A stretch of 64,000 nt of DNA from Streptomyces dengpaensis (GCF_002946835.1 NZ_CP026652.1:496001-560000), one strand, 5' to 3'; positions 8,010 through 16,910 are shown, numbered from the stretch's first letter. Program-made: numbers and translations. The notes: generated by a model not told the origin, from the letters alone.

Positions 8010-8672
8010 TCATCGGGGCAGAGTCTGGGTGACGCGCCACAGGCGGCGGGGCAGCTCGCCTTCCTCGAAGGCGTGGACTTCGTTTAGGGCCCAACCGTCG
8101 GCGAGTGCATCGACCAGCCCGCGGCCGAAGAAGTGGACCGCGAAGCCGCCGTGCTCGAAGATGTCGTCGCCGTGCGCGGTGCCGGCGCCGTAGTGGGCGT
8201 CGCCGGTGTGCCGCACGGTGTACACGAACACGCCGCCGGGCCGCAGGACACGGCGGACCTCGGCGACCAGGGCGTGGATCTCCTTCGTCGACAGCGCCAT
8301 GCACAGCAGCATGTGCGCGAAGACCGCGTCCACCGAGGCGTCCGGCAGGGCCAGCGGCTCGCGAACGTCGTGCACTGCGGTTGTCACCCGCTCATCGACT
8401 CCCTGGGAGCGGGCGACGTCGCGCAGCTGCTCCAGCCCGACGGGGCTGAAGTCGGTTGCCTGGACGGTGAAGCCCTCACGGGCGAAGAACAGCGCGTCGC
8501 GGCCGTGCCCGGCCCCCAGCTCCAGCACGTCTTGGGCCCCCGCCGTCCTGAATGCGGCGACGGCGTGTACCGCGGGCTCGGACGGCTCCTCGCCGTACAT
8601 GCCCGGGTGCGCGGCGTAGGTGTCCTGCCAGTGCCGCCGCTGGCTCTCGGCCAGTTCCTGCTCGTCCGCCAC
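8010..8672 (-). CDS. Class I SAM-dependent methyltransferase
   Basis: About 220 residues with the Rossmann-fold signature VLELGAGHGRDALFFAREGF (motif I) and VRRVLRPGGVFVYTVRH further on, as in small-molecule methyltransferases of the TehB/UbiE kind. The substrate is unknown. GTG at 8672 is preferred because GGGAAAG precedes it and the sequence upstream of VADEQELAESQRRHW is not family-like. The stop overlaps the tusA-like start (ATGA), so the protein was paired with a TusA-type sulfur carrier, now destroyed by IS1380 copy A. A role in thiol or metalloid detoxification is possible but not shown. Confidence 0.82.
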   Translation of the reverse strand: MADEQELAESQRRHWQDTYAAHPGMYGEEPSEPAVHAVAAFRTAGAQDVLELGAGHGRDALFFAREGFTVQATDFSPVGLEQLRDVARSQGVDERVTTAVHDVREPLALPDASVDAVFAHMLLCMALSTKEIHALVAEVRRVLRPGGVFVYTVRHTGDAHYGAGTAHGDDIFEHGGFAVHFFGRGLVDALADGWALNEVHAFEEGELPRRLWRVTQTLPR

Positions 8673-8938
8673 GGTCTTTCCCTTCCCACGTGCCCGCGGG
8701 CAGCCTAGACGTGTCGCTGCCCGCTGAGCGGCTCCGGGGGGCGACTTGATCACGGCCGCCGTCGGCCTGGACGGTCGGGAGACGTGATGGGCCACGTCGA
8801 GGCACGTGCCGGCCTTGGGGAACATCGGTACGGGGTTAGTGCTGAGCACGCGGCAGGGATGGTCGGCCTACGCGGCCCACCTGCCACGCGACCGAGTGCC
8901 GATTGCCCTCCGCCTGCTGCGGCTTGATGTCCATCGGG

Positions 8939-9237
8939 TTATGGCCTGTCCCCGGCTGGCTGAGGGCGGACGGTGAGGATCTGCTGGGCGTGGCCGGTGG
9001 GGCCGGTGACGTCGTGCAGGACGGTGGTGGTGACGCCCTGGCCGGTGGGTCCGAAGGTGACAGTGGTGTCGAGTCCGGTCCAGCGGCCTTCGGGCTGGCG
9101 GTGGAGGTGGATGGTGAGGTGGACGTTCGGGAACATCCAGGCGGTGGGCGGCTGGCGTACGGCGATGCCGTTGGCGGTGTCGACGAGCGCGACGTAGGAC
9201 GCGAGCGGACTGGAGTTCTGCCCGGCGACGAGATCGA
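8939..9237 (-). pseudogene. Thioesterase C-terminal fragment fused to an integrase
   Basis: The minus-strand frame from about residue 140 ([19 protein letters not shown], then [18 protein letters not shown]) matches the second half of acyl-CoA-thioesterase-like hotdog proteins. It is joined in frame to an integrase fragment at about 9237, so neither gene is complete. The first hotdog domain is missing. This looks like a deletion scar rather than a functional fusion. Confidence 0.65.
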
Positions 9238-9746
9238 CCGGGCACCGGCAGCCGGCGAAGTCGAGGTCCTTGATGTTCACGCCCAGGATCTCCTCCGAGC
9301 GCCCGGCGGTCACGTAGAGCATCCGCCACAGCGTCTTCTCCCGCAGGTGCACCTCGCGGCGGGCGATCAGCCGGTCGATGGCAATCCGCGAGCGGGCCGG
9401 GGTCTCGGAGTCCGGCACCGCCAGCCGCTTCGCCCGGGCCGGGACCGCCGGCCCCTCGTAGCCGCGCTCCCGGCACCATCCGAGCCAGACCAGCACCGAC
9501 GCCCGGCGCGAGTTCCAGGTGTTGACCGCGGAGGCGCCGCACAGCAGTTCGAGGGCCTCGCCGACCTCGTCGTCCGCGACCGACGCCAGCGGCCGGCCCT
9601 CGCCGAGCCGCTCTGCGGTCTTGCCCACCCCGAGATCCCCTAGTTCCTGACCGTGTTCGGGTTGCCGAGCGAATCGAGGAACACATCGGCCGCCGCGCGG
9701 ACGGAGAGGGCCTTGCCGGTCGGCACTGCGCCGGTACCGCGGTCAT
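9238..9746 (-). pseudogene. Tyrosine recombinase (integrase) N-terminal remnant
   Basis: Fragments in two frames give an integrase N-terminal arm: [19 protein letters not shown] ends at an in-frame TAG, then [20 protein letters not shown] continues in another frame through the core-binding domain to [17 protein letters not shown]. There it stops at the junction with the thioesterase fragment. The catalytic R-H-R-Y domain is absent apart from its start. A nonsense change, at least one frameshift and a truncation make it non-functional. Its ATG overlaps the stop of the TmrB-like gene (ATGA). Confidence 0.7.
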
Positions 9747-10294
9747 GCACCGGATGCCCCACCGGTGCGGACCCGGGCCAGCACCTGGACGGCCAACTCC
9801 TGGGGGGTCAGCTCACCGTCCAGGAACACCGTGTCGCCGGGGAGAGTGTCAGCCGCGGCCCTGCACGGTTCGATCCTGTCCTTGCACCAGCGCCGGACCC
9901 GCTCGTCCTGCTCGGGGTCGTCCGGGGTGAAGCTCCGGCCGTCGATCCGCTTCTCCAGGACCTCCCGGGAGACTTTGAGGAAGAAGTGGTGAACGTCGAT
10001 GCCCGCGCCCTTCAACGCGCCGAAGATCTCGCCGACATACCCGGAGTTGACCAGCGTCATGGGGACCAGAACCGGGCGGCGGTACTCCTCGACCAGCCCC
10101 ACCGCCAGGTCGGCGACCTGCCGCCGCCACAGCCGCAGATCCTGGAAGTCGCCGGTCGGCACCTCCACGATCTCCCGCAGCACATAGCCGACCATCTCCG
10201 GGTCGTAGACCAGCGCCTCGGGCCAGCGCTGACGCAACGCGTCCACCAGCGTGCTCTTGCCGCTGCCGAACGCACCGTTCACCCAGACAACCAA
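9743..10294 (-). CDS. TmrB-like ATP-binding protein (tunicamycin-resistance family)
   Basis: About 183 residues. It starts LVVWVNGAFGSGKSTLVDAL, a P-loop in the same position as Bacillus TmrB (which begins with a similar hydrophobic WINGAFGSGKT). Further shared blocks are VYDPEMVGYVLREIV, VLVPMTLVNSGYVGEIFGAL and VHHFFLKVSREVLEKRI. TmrB gives tunicamycin resistance, probably by binding the drug with ATP. TTG at 10294 is chosen because GGGGAGAGG lies six bases upstream and the homology begins there; an ATG at 10342 is the alternative. It may act on a different nucleoside-like compound. No biosynthetic cluster is visible nearby. Confidence 0.8.
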   Translation of the reverse strand: MVVWVNGAFGSGKSTLVDALRQRWPEALVYDPEMVGYVLREIVEVPTGDFQDLRLWRRQVADLAVGLVEEYRRPVLVPMTLVNSGYVGEIFGALKGAGIDVHHFFLKVSREVLEKRIDGRSFTPDDPEQDERVRRWCKDRIEPCRAAADTLPGDTVFLDGELTPQELAVQVLARVRTGGASGA

Positions 10295-10342
10295 CGCAAT
10301 CCTCTCCCCACCCCGTTGCCGAGCCCGCGTCGAGCGCGGCAT

Positions 10343-10809
10343 GTCGGACCAGCATGCCGCGCGGCTCAGGCTGGGCCCAACTCCCTTGCCAGATCACGCC
10401 TGAAAGATCGCCAAGCAGGGCCGACTCCAATCCGCCGAGCGGGGTCGGCTCACGTTGCCAGCCGCCAGGGCGGGACGGGTGCGGCAGGCGGAGCACGCAC
10501 AGCGCCGTGCTGCGGGCCAAGCGCACGGGCGGTCTGTGACGGCCTGCCGCAATGGCGGCGACGCCGCTGGACCGAACCTCCAGTACTCCAGCCGCATTTC
10601 GTGTTCAGAGCTGAGCCGTCGCTGGTCGTGGCTTTGGCAGCCAAAGGGGCCCAGGCGGTCGTGGACCGGCAGGGCTGGCAGGCCTGGCAGGGCCAAGGTG
10701 ATGTGACGGTGCCAGGAGGTGATGTGTATGACGTGACAGTGGTCCAGGCCGGCACCGTACGTGGCGACTTGGAAGCTTTCGTGGCCGCAAAGCCTTCTAT
10801 GATTCGGAC
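10343..10809. other. Intergenic stretch with a dispersed repeat
   Basis: No supported gene. It contains AGTACTCCAGCCGCAT at 10582-10597. The reverse complement recurs at 18866-18881, and shorter versions occur at 12403-12416 and 38096-38106. Confidence 0.5.
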
Positions 10810-11181
10810 ATGCCATCGCACAGCGTCGCCCCGGTCGAAAGCGTGCCGCCGCGTGGCCGGGCCACCGCCGCCGTCGACCGGGTGGTGACCGGGATTTCTC
10901 TGTGGTGGATGGCCTCTCCCATTACCTTTGTGCTTTCTGTGTTCATCTCCGTTCAGTCGCGCGATCCCATTTGGGCGCGGGTCTCCGGTGCCCTGTTGGC
11001 GGCAAGCATGGGCGGCGTCGTGGCAGCGCCCGCCATCGGGCTCGTGTTGGCGCTCGTCGGGCGGCGCTGGCGAGCCCGTCGGCGCTTCGCCGCCATGGCA
11101 GCCGTGTCCGCTGCCGTGATCATCCTGCTCCTGCTCCTCTGGGAACTCATCCGCGAGTGCCCGGACGGCTATCACTGTTAG
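10810..11181 (+). CDS. Small membrane protein, unknown function
   Basis: 123 residues with three hydrophobic stretches: about residues 30-50 (WWMASPITFVLSVFI), 60-84 (GALLAASMGGVVAAPAIGLV) and 93-112 (AAVSAAVIILLLLLWELI), separated by an arginine-rich loop (GRRWRARRRF). I do not recognise a family. The layout suggests an integral membrane protein with three helices. ATG at 10810 is the first available start; no strong ribosome-binding site is visible. It stands alone between the TmrB-like gene and the DinB-like gene. Confidence 0.55.
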   Translation: MPSHSVAPVESVPPRGRATAAVDRVVTGISLWWMASPITFVLSVFISVQSRDPIWARVSGALLAASMGGVVAAPAIGLVLALVGRRWRARRRFAAMAAVSAAVIILLLLLWELIRECPDGYHC

Positions 11182-11403
11182 TGCTCCCGCGGCCGACCAG
11201 GTGATGGCCACCGCGGCGGGCCGGTTCGGCCAGGCCCGCGAACCCGCGCCACAGCACGGGCGTTCGTGGCAGAACAGTGCGGTGATGCGGATGGTGCTGC
11301 ACCGCTTCATGGGCGAGGAAACCGGTCGCGCCCCGTAAGGTGGGCCGTTAACCTCCGCCGGAGCGCAATGAGGTACGACACGCGACCGCGCAGGGAGCCA
11401 GGC
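11182..11403. other. Short intergenic stretch
   Basis: No supported gene. The open frames crossing it on the minus strand are extensions of frames antisense to the DinB-like gene. Confidence 0.4.
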
Positions 11404-12123
11404 ATGGAGACCGAGGGCACGCGAACCGACCGTTTGGGCGTACTGCTCGACCAGTTCGACCACGCCAGGGAGATGGCCCAGGTGCGGCTGACGGGGCTCA
11501 GCGACGAGGAGTACCTGTGGGAGCCGGTGCCCGGTTGCTGGTCGATCCGGCGCCGGAGCGAGGCGGCGACACCCAGGGCGTTCGGGCCGGCCCAGTGGGT
11601 GCTCGACCTGGGCGCCCCGGACATCCCGTCGAACGAGTACGCCGAGGTTGCCCGGCAGACAGCCGGCGGCATGACCGTCGCCAAGATCGCCGACGACTGG
11701 AGCGTGAGTGTCGAGCGAGTCGAGGAGATCCTCGCCCACACCGGTGCGCCGGAGCCTGACGAATCGCCGGTCACGACCATCGCGTGGCGGCTGGGGCACC
11801 TGCACTTCTGCTTCGCGGGCGGATGGGAGTGGACCTTCGGTGAACGGCGGCAGGAGCCGAAGCTGCTGGTCGACTTCACCCCCTCCGCCGCCTTGGCACT
11901 CGAGCGGTTCTGGGCGCTGATCGACCGCTGGCGCGACAGCGTCGCCGCCATCACCGACGAGCAGCTCGACACGGTCGGCTTCTCGCAGTACCCGTACGGC
12001 TCCGACCCCGACGACCCGTTCATCGTCGTGCTGTCGGGGGCCAACCTCGAATTCATCCACCACATGGCCGAGATCGCGTTGCTCCGCGACCTGTGGCGGG
12101 CCCGCTTCACCACTCCCGGGTAG
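11404..12123 (+). CDS. DinB-fold protein
   Basis: 239 residues in a four-helix DinB/MDMPI-type pattern. RLGVLLDQFDHAREMAQVRL forms helix 1, then come the family-like YLWEPVPGCWSIRRR, TTIAWRLGHLHFC and NLEFIHHMAEIALLRDL segments. The histidines of the last two (H-x-x-x-C and HHMAEI) are where this fold binds metal. Between them, about residues 57-115 hold an extra helix-turn-helix-like block (QTAGGMTVAKIADDWSVSVE) that is not typical. GGGAG precedes the ATG. Related proteins transfer or use mycothiol or bacillithiol; the substrate here is unknown. Confidence 0.82.
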   Translation: METEGTRTDRLGVLLDQFDHAREMAQVRLTGLSDEEYLWEPVPGCWSIRRRSEAATPRAFGPAQWVLDLGAPDIPSNEYAEVARQTAGGMTVAKIADDWSVSVERVEEILAHTGAPEPDESPVTTIAWRLGHLHFCFAGGWEWTFGERRQEPKLLVDFTPSAALALERFWALIDRWRDSVAAITDEQLDTVGFSQYPYGSDPDDPFIVVLSGANLEFIHHMAEIALLRDLWRARFTTPG

Positions 12124-12414
12124 GCCCGGGCGCGCATGGCGTTTCCGATCCAGACACGGGTGAGCGGTTCGTAACCTGCGGCGTGAGCTTGTCAGTTACG
12201 CAAGCGCCACGGCAGGAACGTCGAGGTGCTGGCCGACCCCTTCGGGCGGATCAGCTGGGCCTCGCTGGCCCTGCCTGGGGCCACCCATGACCTGACCGCC
12301 ACGTCCTCGCGCTTCACCTTGCCGCGTCAGCGTGAGCTTGAGCTTGAGCTTGAATAGGCTCAGTCTGCCGGAATCCAGCGGCAGCACTCCGCTGCCGACA
12401 CAGCGGCTGGAGTA
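12124..12414. other. Intergenic stretch with hexamer repeat and hairpin
   Basis: No supported gene. It holds four tandem GAGCTT units near 12332-12355. A 7-bp hairpin (CGGCAGC/GCTGCCG, 12379-12397) lies just downstream of the HTH gene's stop, and a copy of the dispersed AGTACTCCAGC repeat overlaps that stop. Confidence 0.45.
12379..12397 (-). terminator. Possible terminator of the HTH-protein gene
   Basis: Perfect 7-bp GC-rich stem with a five-base loop, about 20 bp past the stop of the minus-strand HTH gene. No T-run follows, which is common in Streptomyces. Confidence 0.4.
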
Positions 12415-12987
12415 CTAGGCGGCGAAGCCCACGTTGGTGACGTACTCGTACTGGCCCCACTGGGAACCGAGGTCCACGATCTTCTCCACCCATGCGTCAT
12501 CCAGTGCCTGGGCGTCGTCGTTCGCCCAGGCTTCCACTACACGGTCCCACTGACGCACGTTCAGGCTCCGGTATCCCACCACCCGCTGGCGCGGGCGGGG
12601 CACCTGGGACTGGTTCAGCGGATGGATTTCCACGCGTGTGCCGCGGCCTTCAGCGTTGAGGCGGCCAAGGAGGTAGCGGGCCACGTTGTGGCGGCGCACC
12701 GCCCGGTAGGCGGTCTCGATGAGGTGGAGGTTCTTCTTCGAGGGGATGCGTTTGCCCTGCAGCCATGCGTTCACGGTGCGGTCGGTGACGGTCAGGCCCG
12801 CCTCGCGGGCAGCGGCGCGCGCATGGTCGGTCCGAGTCAGATAGTGCAGACGTGCCAGCAACCCGCGGCGCGCCGTGACCGGGGTGGTGATATAACCGGC
12901 GAGGACGTCGAGCTGGCGGGCAACCGCCTCATAGCCCTTGATGCCGCGGGCACCGAACTTACCGAACTCGATGTTCCTTTCCGGCAT
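12415..12987 (-). CDS. HTH DNA-binding protein, unknown role
   Basis: 190 residues. Residues about 58-90 form a helix-turn-helix-like block (AAREAGLTVTDRTVNAWLQG, then KRIPSKKNLHLIE), reminiscent of repressors or plasmid-maintenance proteins. The rest is basic, and the end is conserved-looking (VDLGSQWGQYEYVTNVGFAA). I cannot assign a family. The gene stands alone and its stop codon lies inside a copy of a repeat found three more times in the window. ATG at 12987 is preceded by GGAAA-type sequence. Likely a regulator linked to mobile DNA; this is inference. Confidence 0.6.
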   Translation of the reverse strand: MPERNIEFGKFGARGIKGYEAVARQLDVLAGYITTPVTARRGLLARLHYLTRTDHARAAAREAGLTVTDRTVNAWLQGKRIPSKKNLHLIETAYRAVRRHNVARYLLGRLNAEGRGTRVEIHPLNQSQVPRPRQRVVGYRSLNVRQWDRVVEAWANDDAQALDDAWVEKIVDLGSQWGQYEYVTNVGFAA

Positions 12988-13272
12988 TTCGGTGTTTCCT
13001 CCCGCGCTTTCATTCCCCGCCGATGCGTTCTCCGCCGGATTTCCGGAGTCCCAGGATATCGTAACTCGGGTTCATGAGCGGCGGGTTGAGGGTCGTTTCC
13101 TGCGGATACCGGTCATGCCGTTGTGATGTCTCCGGCAGCCCGAGTTCCCGCTCTGCAGGCCGCAGTGCCGGCCCAACCGGGAAGCCCGTTTTCCCGGCAA
13201 ACTGGCCTGAGTTGACGCCTGTATGGGACGGATCCGTTTCCCGGTCGGCTGCGTACACGTCCCCGCCTTCAT
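12988..13272. other. Intergenic stretch upstream of the HTH gene
   Basis: No supported gene. The minus-strand frame that continues the cupin relic past its frameshift runs through here without any recognisable domain. Confidence 0.4.
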
Positions 13273-13646
13273 TCACAGATTCGCGGACGCCTGCGAACGG
13301 ATCAGGTGCGTCCAATCGGGGCGGCACTTCCTCGTCGACGAGGACGAGCATGGGCTGGCCGGGGCTCGCACATCATCGTGACGACGAACCGGCTCGGGAC
13401 GCCTTTGCGATTGTTGCCGTCCTGACAGTGAATGACGTCGCCGCCCTGCTCCCAGAACGCCTCCCCGGCGCGGATCACCCGCTCGGGCTCTCCCTCCAGC
13501 TCGAACAGCATCTCGCCCTCCAGCACATAGCCGAAGGCCGACGGCGGAAAGTCGATCGGCTGCGTCACAGATGGCCGCCAGCGCATCCCGGAGCGCGGAC
13601 ACCCGTCCCGCTGGCAGCCCTCGACGGCAGCCGCCTCGTCGCCCAC
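13273..13646 (-). pseudogene. Cupin-domain protein, frameshifted
   Basis: One frame reads FGYVLEGEMLFELEGEPERV and GEAFWEQGGDVIHCQDGNN, a single cupin barrel. At about 13350 the family-like continuation (QPMLVLVDEEVPP) moves to another frame, and the N-terminal metal-binding histidines are missing because the 5' part is also scrambled. Both changes should inactivate it. Similar proteins bind small ligands or act as isomerases. Confidence 0.6.
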
Positions 13647-14044
13647 GGCACGCGGTCAGCCCCGAGCGGGCTGACGAGAAGCGCACGCAGCGAGTGTGCC
13701 GCCAGCCCGCCGTTTTCAGGCTGGTCTGCCGGGAACCGTCCCGCAACCGGTATCCGGCCTGGCCCCACGACCAGGGCGTACGCGGTGCCGGCCGGCCCAG
13801 GCCGGAGGTGTGGGATCCGGTGCGCGCGGCGCAGCGCTTGTGAGGCGTACGGTGGTCGAAAGCGACGCGTTTCGACCGTGGGCGCGGGCGATGCAGACCG
13901 CCGCCGGCATCGGCGTCGGCACAGCAGGACTGGGGCTCGGCCCGGTTCGGCCCGTGTGATTCGTACGCAGTGCCTCCGCACACAACGGGACGGCAGGTCT
14001 GCCCGGACGCCCTCGGAACTTGAACGCTCGACGAAGGGTGCGCC
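13647..14044. other. Gene-free stretch before the NmrA-like gene
   Basis: No supported gene. A plus-strand frame ending at 13843 (FRLVCREPSRNRYPAWPHDQ) looks like the tail of a lost coding sequence but was not recognised. The promoter of the NmrA-like gene should lie in the last part. Confidence 0.35.
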
Positions 14045-14797
14045 ATGAAGTTCACAGTCCTGGGGGGCAGTGGTCTGATCGGCAGGCAGGTGGTCCAACT
14101 GCTGTCAGCGGCCGGCCACGACGTCGTATCCGCTTCGCGGTCCACCGGAGTCGACGTGATCAGCGGCAAGGGCCTGGACGAGGCTCTCACGGACGCCGAC
14201 GTGCTGATCGACCTGACGAACTCCCCAGTATTCGATGAGTCCTCGATCGAATTCTTCGAAAGGTCGATGAGCAACGTCGGGGCCGCAGCGGAGGCGGCCA
14301 GTGTCCGCCACCACGTGATTCTGTCGATCGTCGGCGTGGACCAGGTGCCGCGGCTCGACTACTACCGCGCCAAGGTCACTCAGGAGAATCTCCTCGAGAA
14401 CGCGGCGACGCCGTACTCGATCGTGCGCGCCACGCAGTTCTTCGAGTTCGTCGAAGCCATCCTGTCCTGGACCACCGAGGGTGACACCGTCCGCCTGCCG
14501 ACCACCCCCTTGCAGCCGGTGGCCGGCGCCGACGTCGCCGCGGCGGTCGCAGCGGCCGCCTCCGGCAACCCGTTGCAGGGCATCCGCAATGTGGCGGGCC
14601 CTGAGGTCTTCCCCCTCGACGAGCTGGGCCGGATCACTCTGGCAGCACGCCCCGACGGCCGCCACGTGGTCACCGACAACGAGGCGGGCCTGTTCGCCGT
14701 GGTCACCGGGGACGTACTGACCGCACCGGAAGGCGCCGACCTCGCCCCGACGCACTACAGGGACTGGCTTCAGCAGCCGCAGCCGAACGCGCGCTGA
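14045..14797 (+). CDS. NAD(P)-binding NmrA-like reductase
   Basis: 250 residues. The N-terminus MKFTVLGGSGLIGRQVVQLL has the GGSGxIG dinucleotide-binding loop of atypical short-chain dehydrogenases. SIVRATQFFEFVEAIL and VAGADVAAAVAAAASG are typical of the NAD(P)H-binding/NmrA subgroup, which lacks the usual YxxxK pair and often acts as a redox sensor or quinone reductase. The substrate is unknown. The ATG has GAAGG about ten bases upstream. The gene is complete and flanked on both sides by degraded genes. Confidence 0.85.
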   Translation: MKFTVLGGSGLIGRQVVQLLSAAGHDVVSASRSTGVDVISGKGLDEALTDADVLIDLTNSPVFDESSIEFFERSMSNVGAAAEAASVRHHVILSIVGVDQVPRLDYYRAKVTQENLLENAATPYSIVRATQFFEFVEAILSWTTEGDTVRLPTTPLQPVAGADVAAAVAAAASGNPLQGIRNVAGPEVFPLDELGRITLAARPDGRHVVTDNEAGLFAVVTGDVLTAPEGADLAPTHYRDWLQQPQPNAR

Positions 14798-14936
14798 CGC
14801 CGTCATCAGGGGAGGCACACGGTCGGGCGTCATCGTTCCTGAGTTCCGATGACGGACATGGGCGCCGGTGCGGGCCGTTGACGCCGCCTGTGGCTGGGAA
14901 GTCGCTCCCGGGGGTGCACAAAGACCTCGCCATTGA

Positions 14937-15100
14937 TCAGGTGACTTCGAGTCCGCCGTCTACCGTGAGCACTTGGCCGGTGAGCCAGGCGGTCTGCGCA
15001 TCGGCGACGGCTATGCCTCCTGCTCCGGCGCATCGCGCGCGTACCCGATCCTCAGGAGCTGGGACAACAGGTCGGCACGGCGAAGCAGCGGGTCGACCAC
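14937..15100 (-). pseudogene. Short-chain dehydrogenase C-terminal remnant
   Basis: The minus strand ends with AWLTGQVLTVDGGLEVT, the usual C-terminus of classical SDR enzymes. A second frame just upstream (LLSQLLRIGYARDAPEQEA) continues the match after a frameshift near 15010-15030. The Rossmann and catalytic parts are absent. The rest of 15100-15590 has no recognisable gene. Confidence 0.55.
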
Positions 15101-15595
15101 GTCGTATCTGACCTGTATGCGTTCCCCGGCGGGCTGGACGCTTCCGACGGAAGCCTCTCTGTGCCTGCGGGAGCACGCCGGGAAGCCGTCTGATTCGTGA
15201 TGACGCGCAGCCATCCCAACTGCCTCCTCGCACAACGGATGAGCGCAGCCGCGGCCTCCACCCGTCGGCCGCGTCTCGCCATGTCGGGCGTACGACAGGG
15301 GGTTTGCCTCTGCCCCTGGGACACCTGGTGCCTGCAAGACAACTGATCCTTCCCGACGGTTGTGCTGTCCCGGCAGGCAGAGCTCTCCCGCGCGTTGTCG
15401 GAGGCAGACCGCAGCACCGGATTTACCCGGCGGAGGGCAGTGCTCTCTGCCGGGATCCGGCAATGTTCGGCCCGCCTGGCTGCGCGCCAAGAACCTGTCA
15501 ATGCCGCGTAAAGAACCTGTAGGTTTCCAGCGGTGTGCCGGGAAGTCTGGTCGGCGGTTCGAGGGCAACTCTGCTCGCCGATCGGGGGTTTGGTC
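15101..15595. other. Gene-free stretch
   Basis: Several overlapping open frames on both strands, none with a recognisable domain or a convincing ribosome-binding site. I see nothing else in it. Confidence 0.4.
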
Positions 15596-15690
15596 ATGGT
15601 GCTCGTCGTGGTCTTCGGGGTGGCGCTGCTGATCGCGGTGCTGCTGTCGGGCCTTGCGGCCCGGACGGTGTTGTCGACAGGTGGCCGCGT
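15596..15690 (+). pseudogene. Cation:proton antiporter N-terminal fragment
   Basis: ATG at 15596 begins VLVVVFGVALLIAVLLSGLA followed by ARTVLST, resembling the first helix of NhaP/CPA1-type antiporters. The match stops after about 30 codons and the frame continues in unrelated sequence. The remaining 11 or so helices are missing. Confidence 0.45.
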
Positions 15691-16328
15691 GGCCGACCCG
15701 CAGAAGGTTCCGGCCGCCAATCGTCGACGGCCACGGTCGGGGACCGGCCCACGGATGTCTGGATCACGCATCGAGGGGTGTCTGATGGCTGCCGGAACCA
15801 GGCCGTGAGGTCTTGAGGTTCCGCATGGGAGCTGGCTTGGTCACGGTGCGGTGGCCGGGGACGCGGCACCACGGGGAGAGGACAGCCATCGCCCGCAGGG
15901 CCGTCGACCCAGGCAGACGAGGAGTGTGCACCGTGATCGACGAGCTCCGGGTTATCGGTTGGTCGGTACTCGCCCTGCCTCTCGCCATCTCCGCACTGCG
16001 CGCCTGTGCTCCCCGACGAGTCAGGAAGCACATCAGTCCGTGGGGTATCCGCGACGGGGAGTCGCACTGCTGGTGTTCTGGGCGAGCGGAATGGTCGGCC
16101 CGCCGGCCCGGTGGGGCGGGCTGAATTCCGAGGACAGCACCTTCCATTCCGAGGACAGCGCCTTTCTCGCGTTCCCCGCGCAGTTCGGGTTGATGATGTT
16201 CGGGAGCGGGGCTGATCTGCGGCTCGCAGCTCGGCGAGTGGTTCTACCGGCAGACCAGGAGGTCACGGCACCTCACGAGGCGTGGGGCCGTGACGGGCGG
16301 CCGCACGGCCCGCAGTCCACCGGCTGAC
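15691..16328. other. Degraded stretch with a possible small ORF
   Basis: A GTG at 15932 preceded by GAGGAG opens a 63-codon frame (IDELRVIGWSVLALPLAISA, one hydrophobic helix) ending at 16124. It could be a small membrane protein or the start of a truncated gene. Nothing else is recognisable. Confidence 0.35.
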
Positions 16329-16910
16329 TCAGCCTGTCCTCCACCTCCACCGGGTGTCGATCCGCTCCCACTCCGCGGCCCACTCCGCCAGCCGGCGTCG
16401 CTCCAACCCCGAACGCGCCGCCCGGACGGCACCCCACACCAGGCCACCCGTGCTCGCTGCCGCCAGCACCCCTCCCGAAACCGCGTGGAGCCGGGCTTCC
16501 CCCTCGGTCAGGGGCGCGGCGGTGATCCGCCCGTTCTGGTCTGTCCACACGGTGACCGAGCTCCCGGCCCGGGTCCTGGGGGGCACCCTGGCCTCGTCCG
16601 TACGTGTCGAGCCGTCCGCCTCGGTCCAGCGCACCGCCGCCCACACCCGGTGATCGGTGGTGGCCCCCGCGGGCGGCCGGTCGGCCGCGTCCTCGACGAG
16701 TACGGCCGGGACCTCACGGCGCTCCGTGCGCTGCCGCTCGGCGGACCGTTCGACCGCGGCGACCGCGACCAGCCCCGCGATCAGGCCACCGATCAGGACG
16801 ATCACCCAGCCGGCAAGCACGACCCACGCCTCGATGACGTCGCTGCGCCGCTTGAGCGGATTCCGCCGCCACCGCCACAGCCGCACCCGAGCACACCGTG
16901 ACCCAGTCAT
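16329..16910 (-). CDS. Rv1733c-like membrane protein
   Basis: 193 residues. Basic N-terminus with LWRWRRNPLKRRSDVIEAW, a first transmembrane helix (VVLAGWVIVLIGGLIAGLV, residues about 29-50), an extracytoplasmic domain with VWAAVRWTEADGSTRTDEAR, and a second helix near 150-170. This matches the Rv1733c family, dormancy-associated membrane proteins known from mycobacteria and streptomycetes; function unknown. ATG at 16910 is the first start that fits the conserved N-terminus. Its neighbour is the CBS-domain gene on the opposite strand; both families are often hypoxia-induced. Confidence 0.8.
   Translation of the reverse strand: MTGSRCARVRLWRWRRNPLKRRSDVIEAWVVLAGWVIVLIGGLIAGLVAVAAVERSAERQRTERREVPAVLVEDAADRPPAGATTDHRVWAAVRWTEADGSTRTDEARVPPRTRAGSSVTVWTDQNGRITAAPLTEGEARLHAVSGGVLAAASTGGLVWGAVRAARSGLERRRLAEWAAEWERIDTRWRWRTG

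Larger units (their letters stand above)
6142..8013 (-). pseudogene. TusA-family sulfurtransferase gene split by IS1380
   Basis: The 5' part (8013 down to 7937) reads MTETPAPSADITVDGTGLLC and continues as a TusA-like protein. Removing IS1380 copy A together with one copy of its 5-bp target duplication restores an open frame into 6253-6200 (LRARIAGAEAGSIVHVIAT). After that the sequence no longer resembles TusA and stops at 6142, so the 3' end was lost in a second event. The start codon overlaps the stop of the upstream methyltransferase gene as ATGA, so the two were translationally coupled. TusA proteins carry persulfide sulfur on a cysteine; LLCVTLLL holds the corresponding cysteine. Confidence 0.75.
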
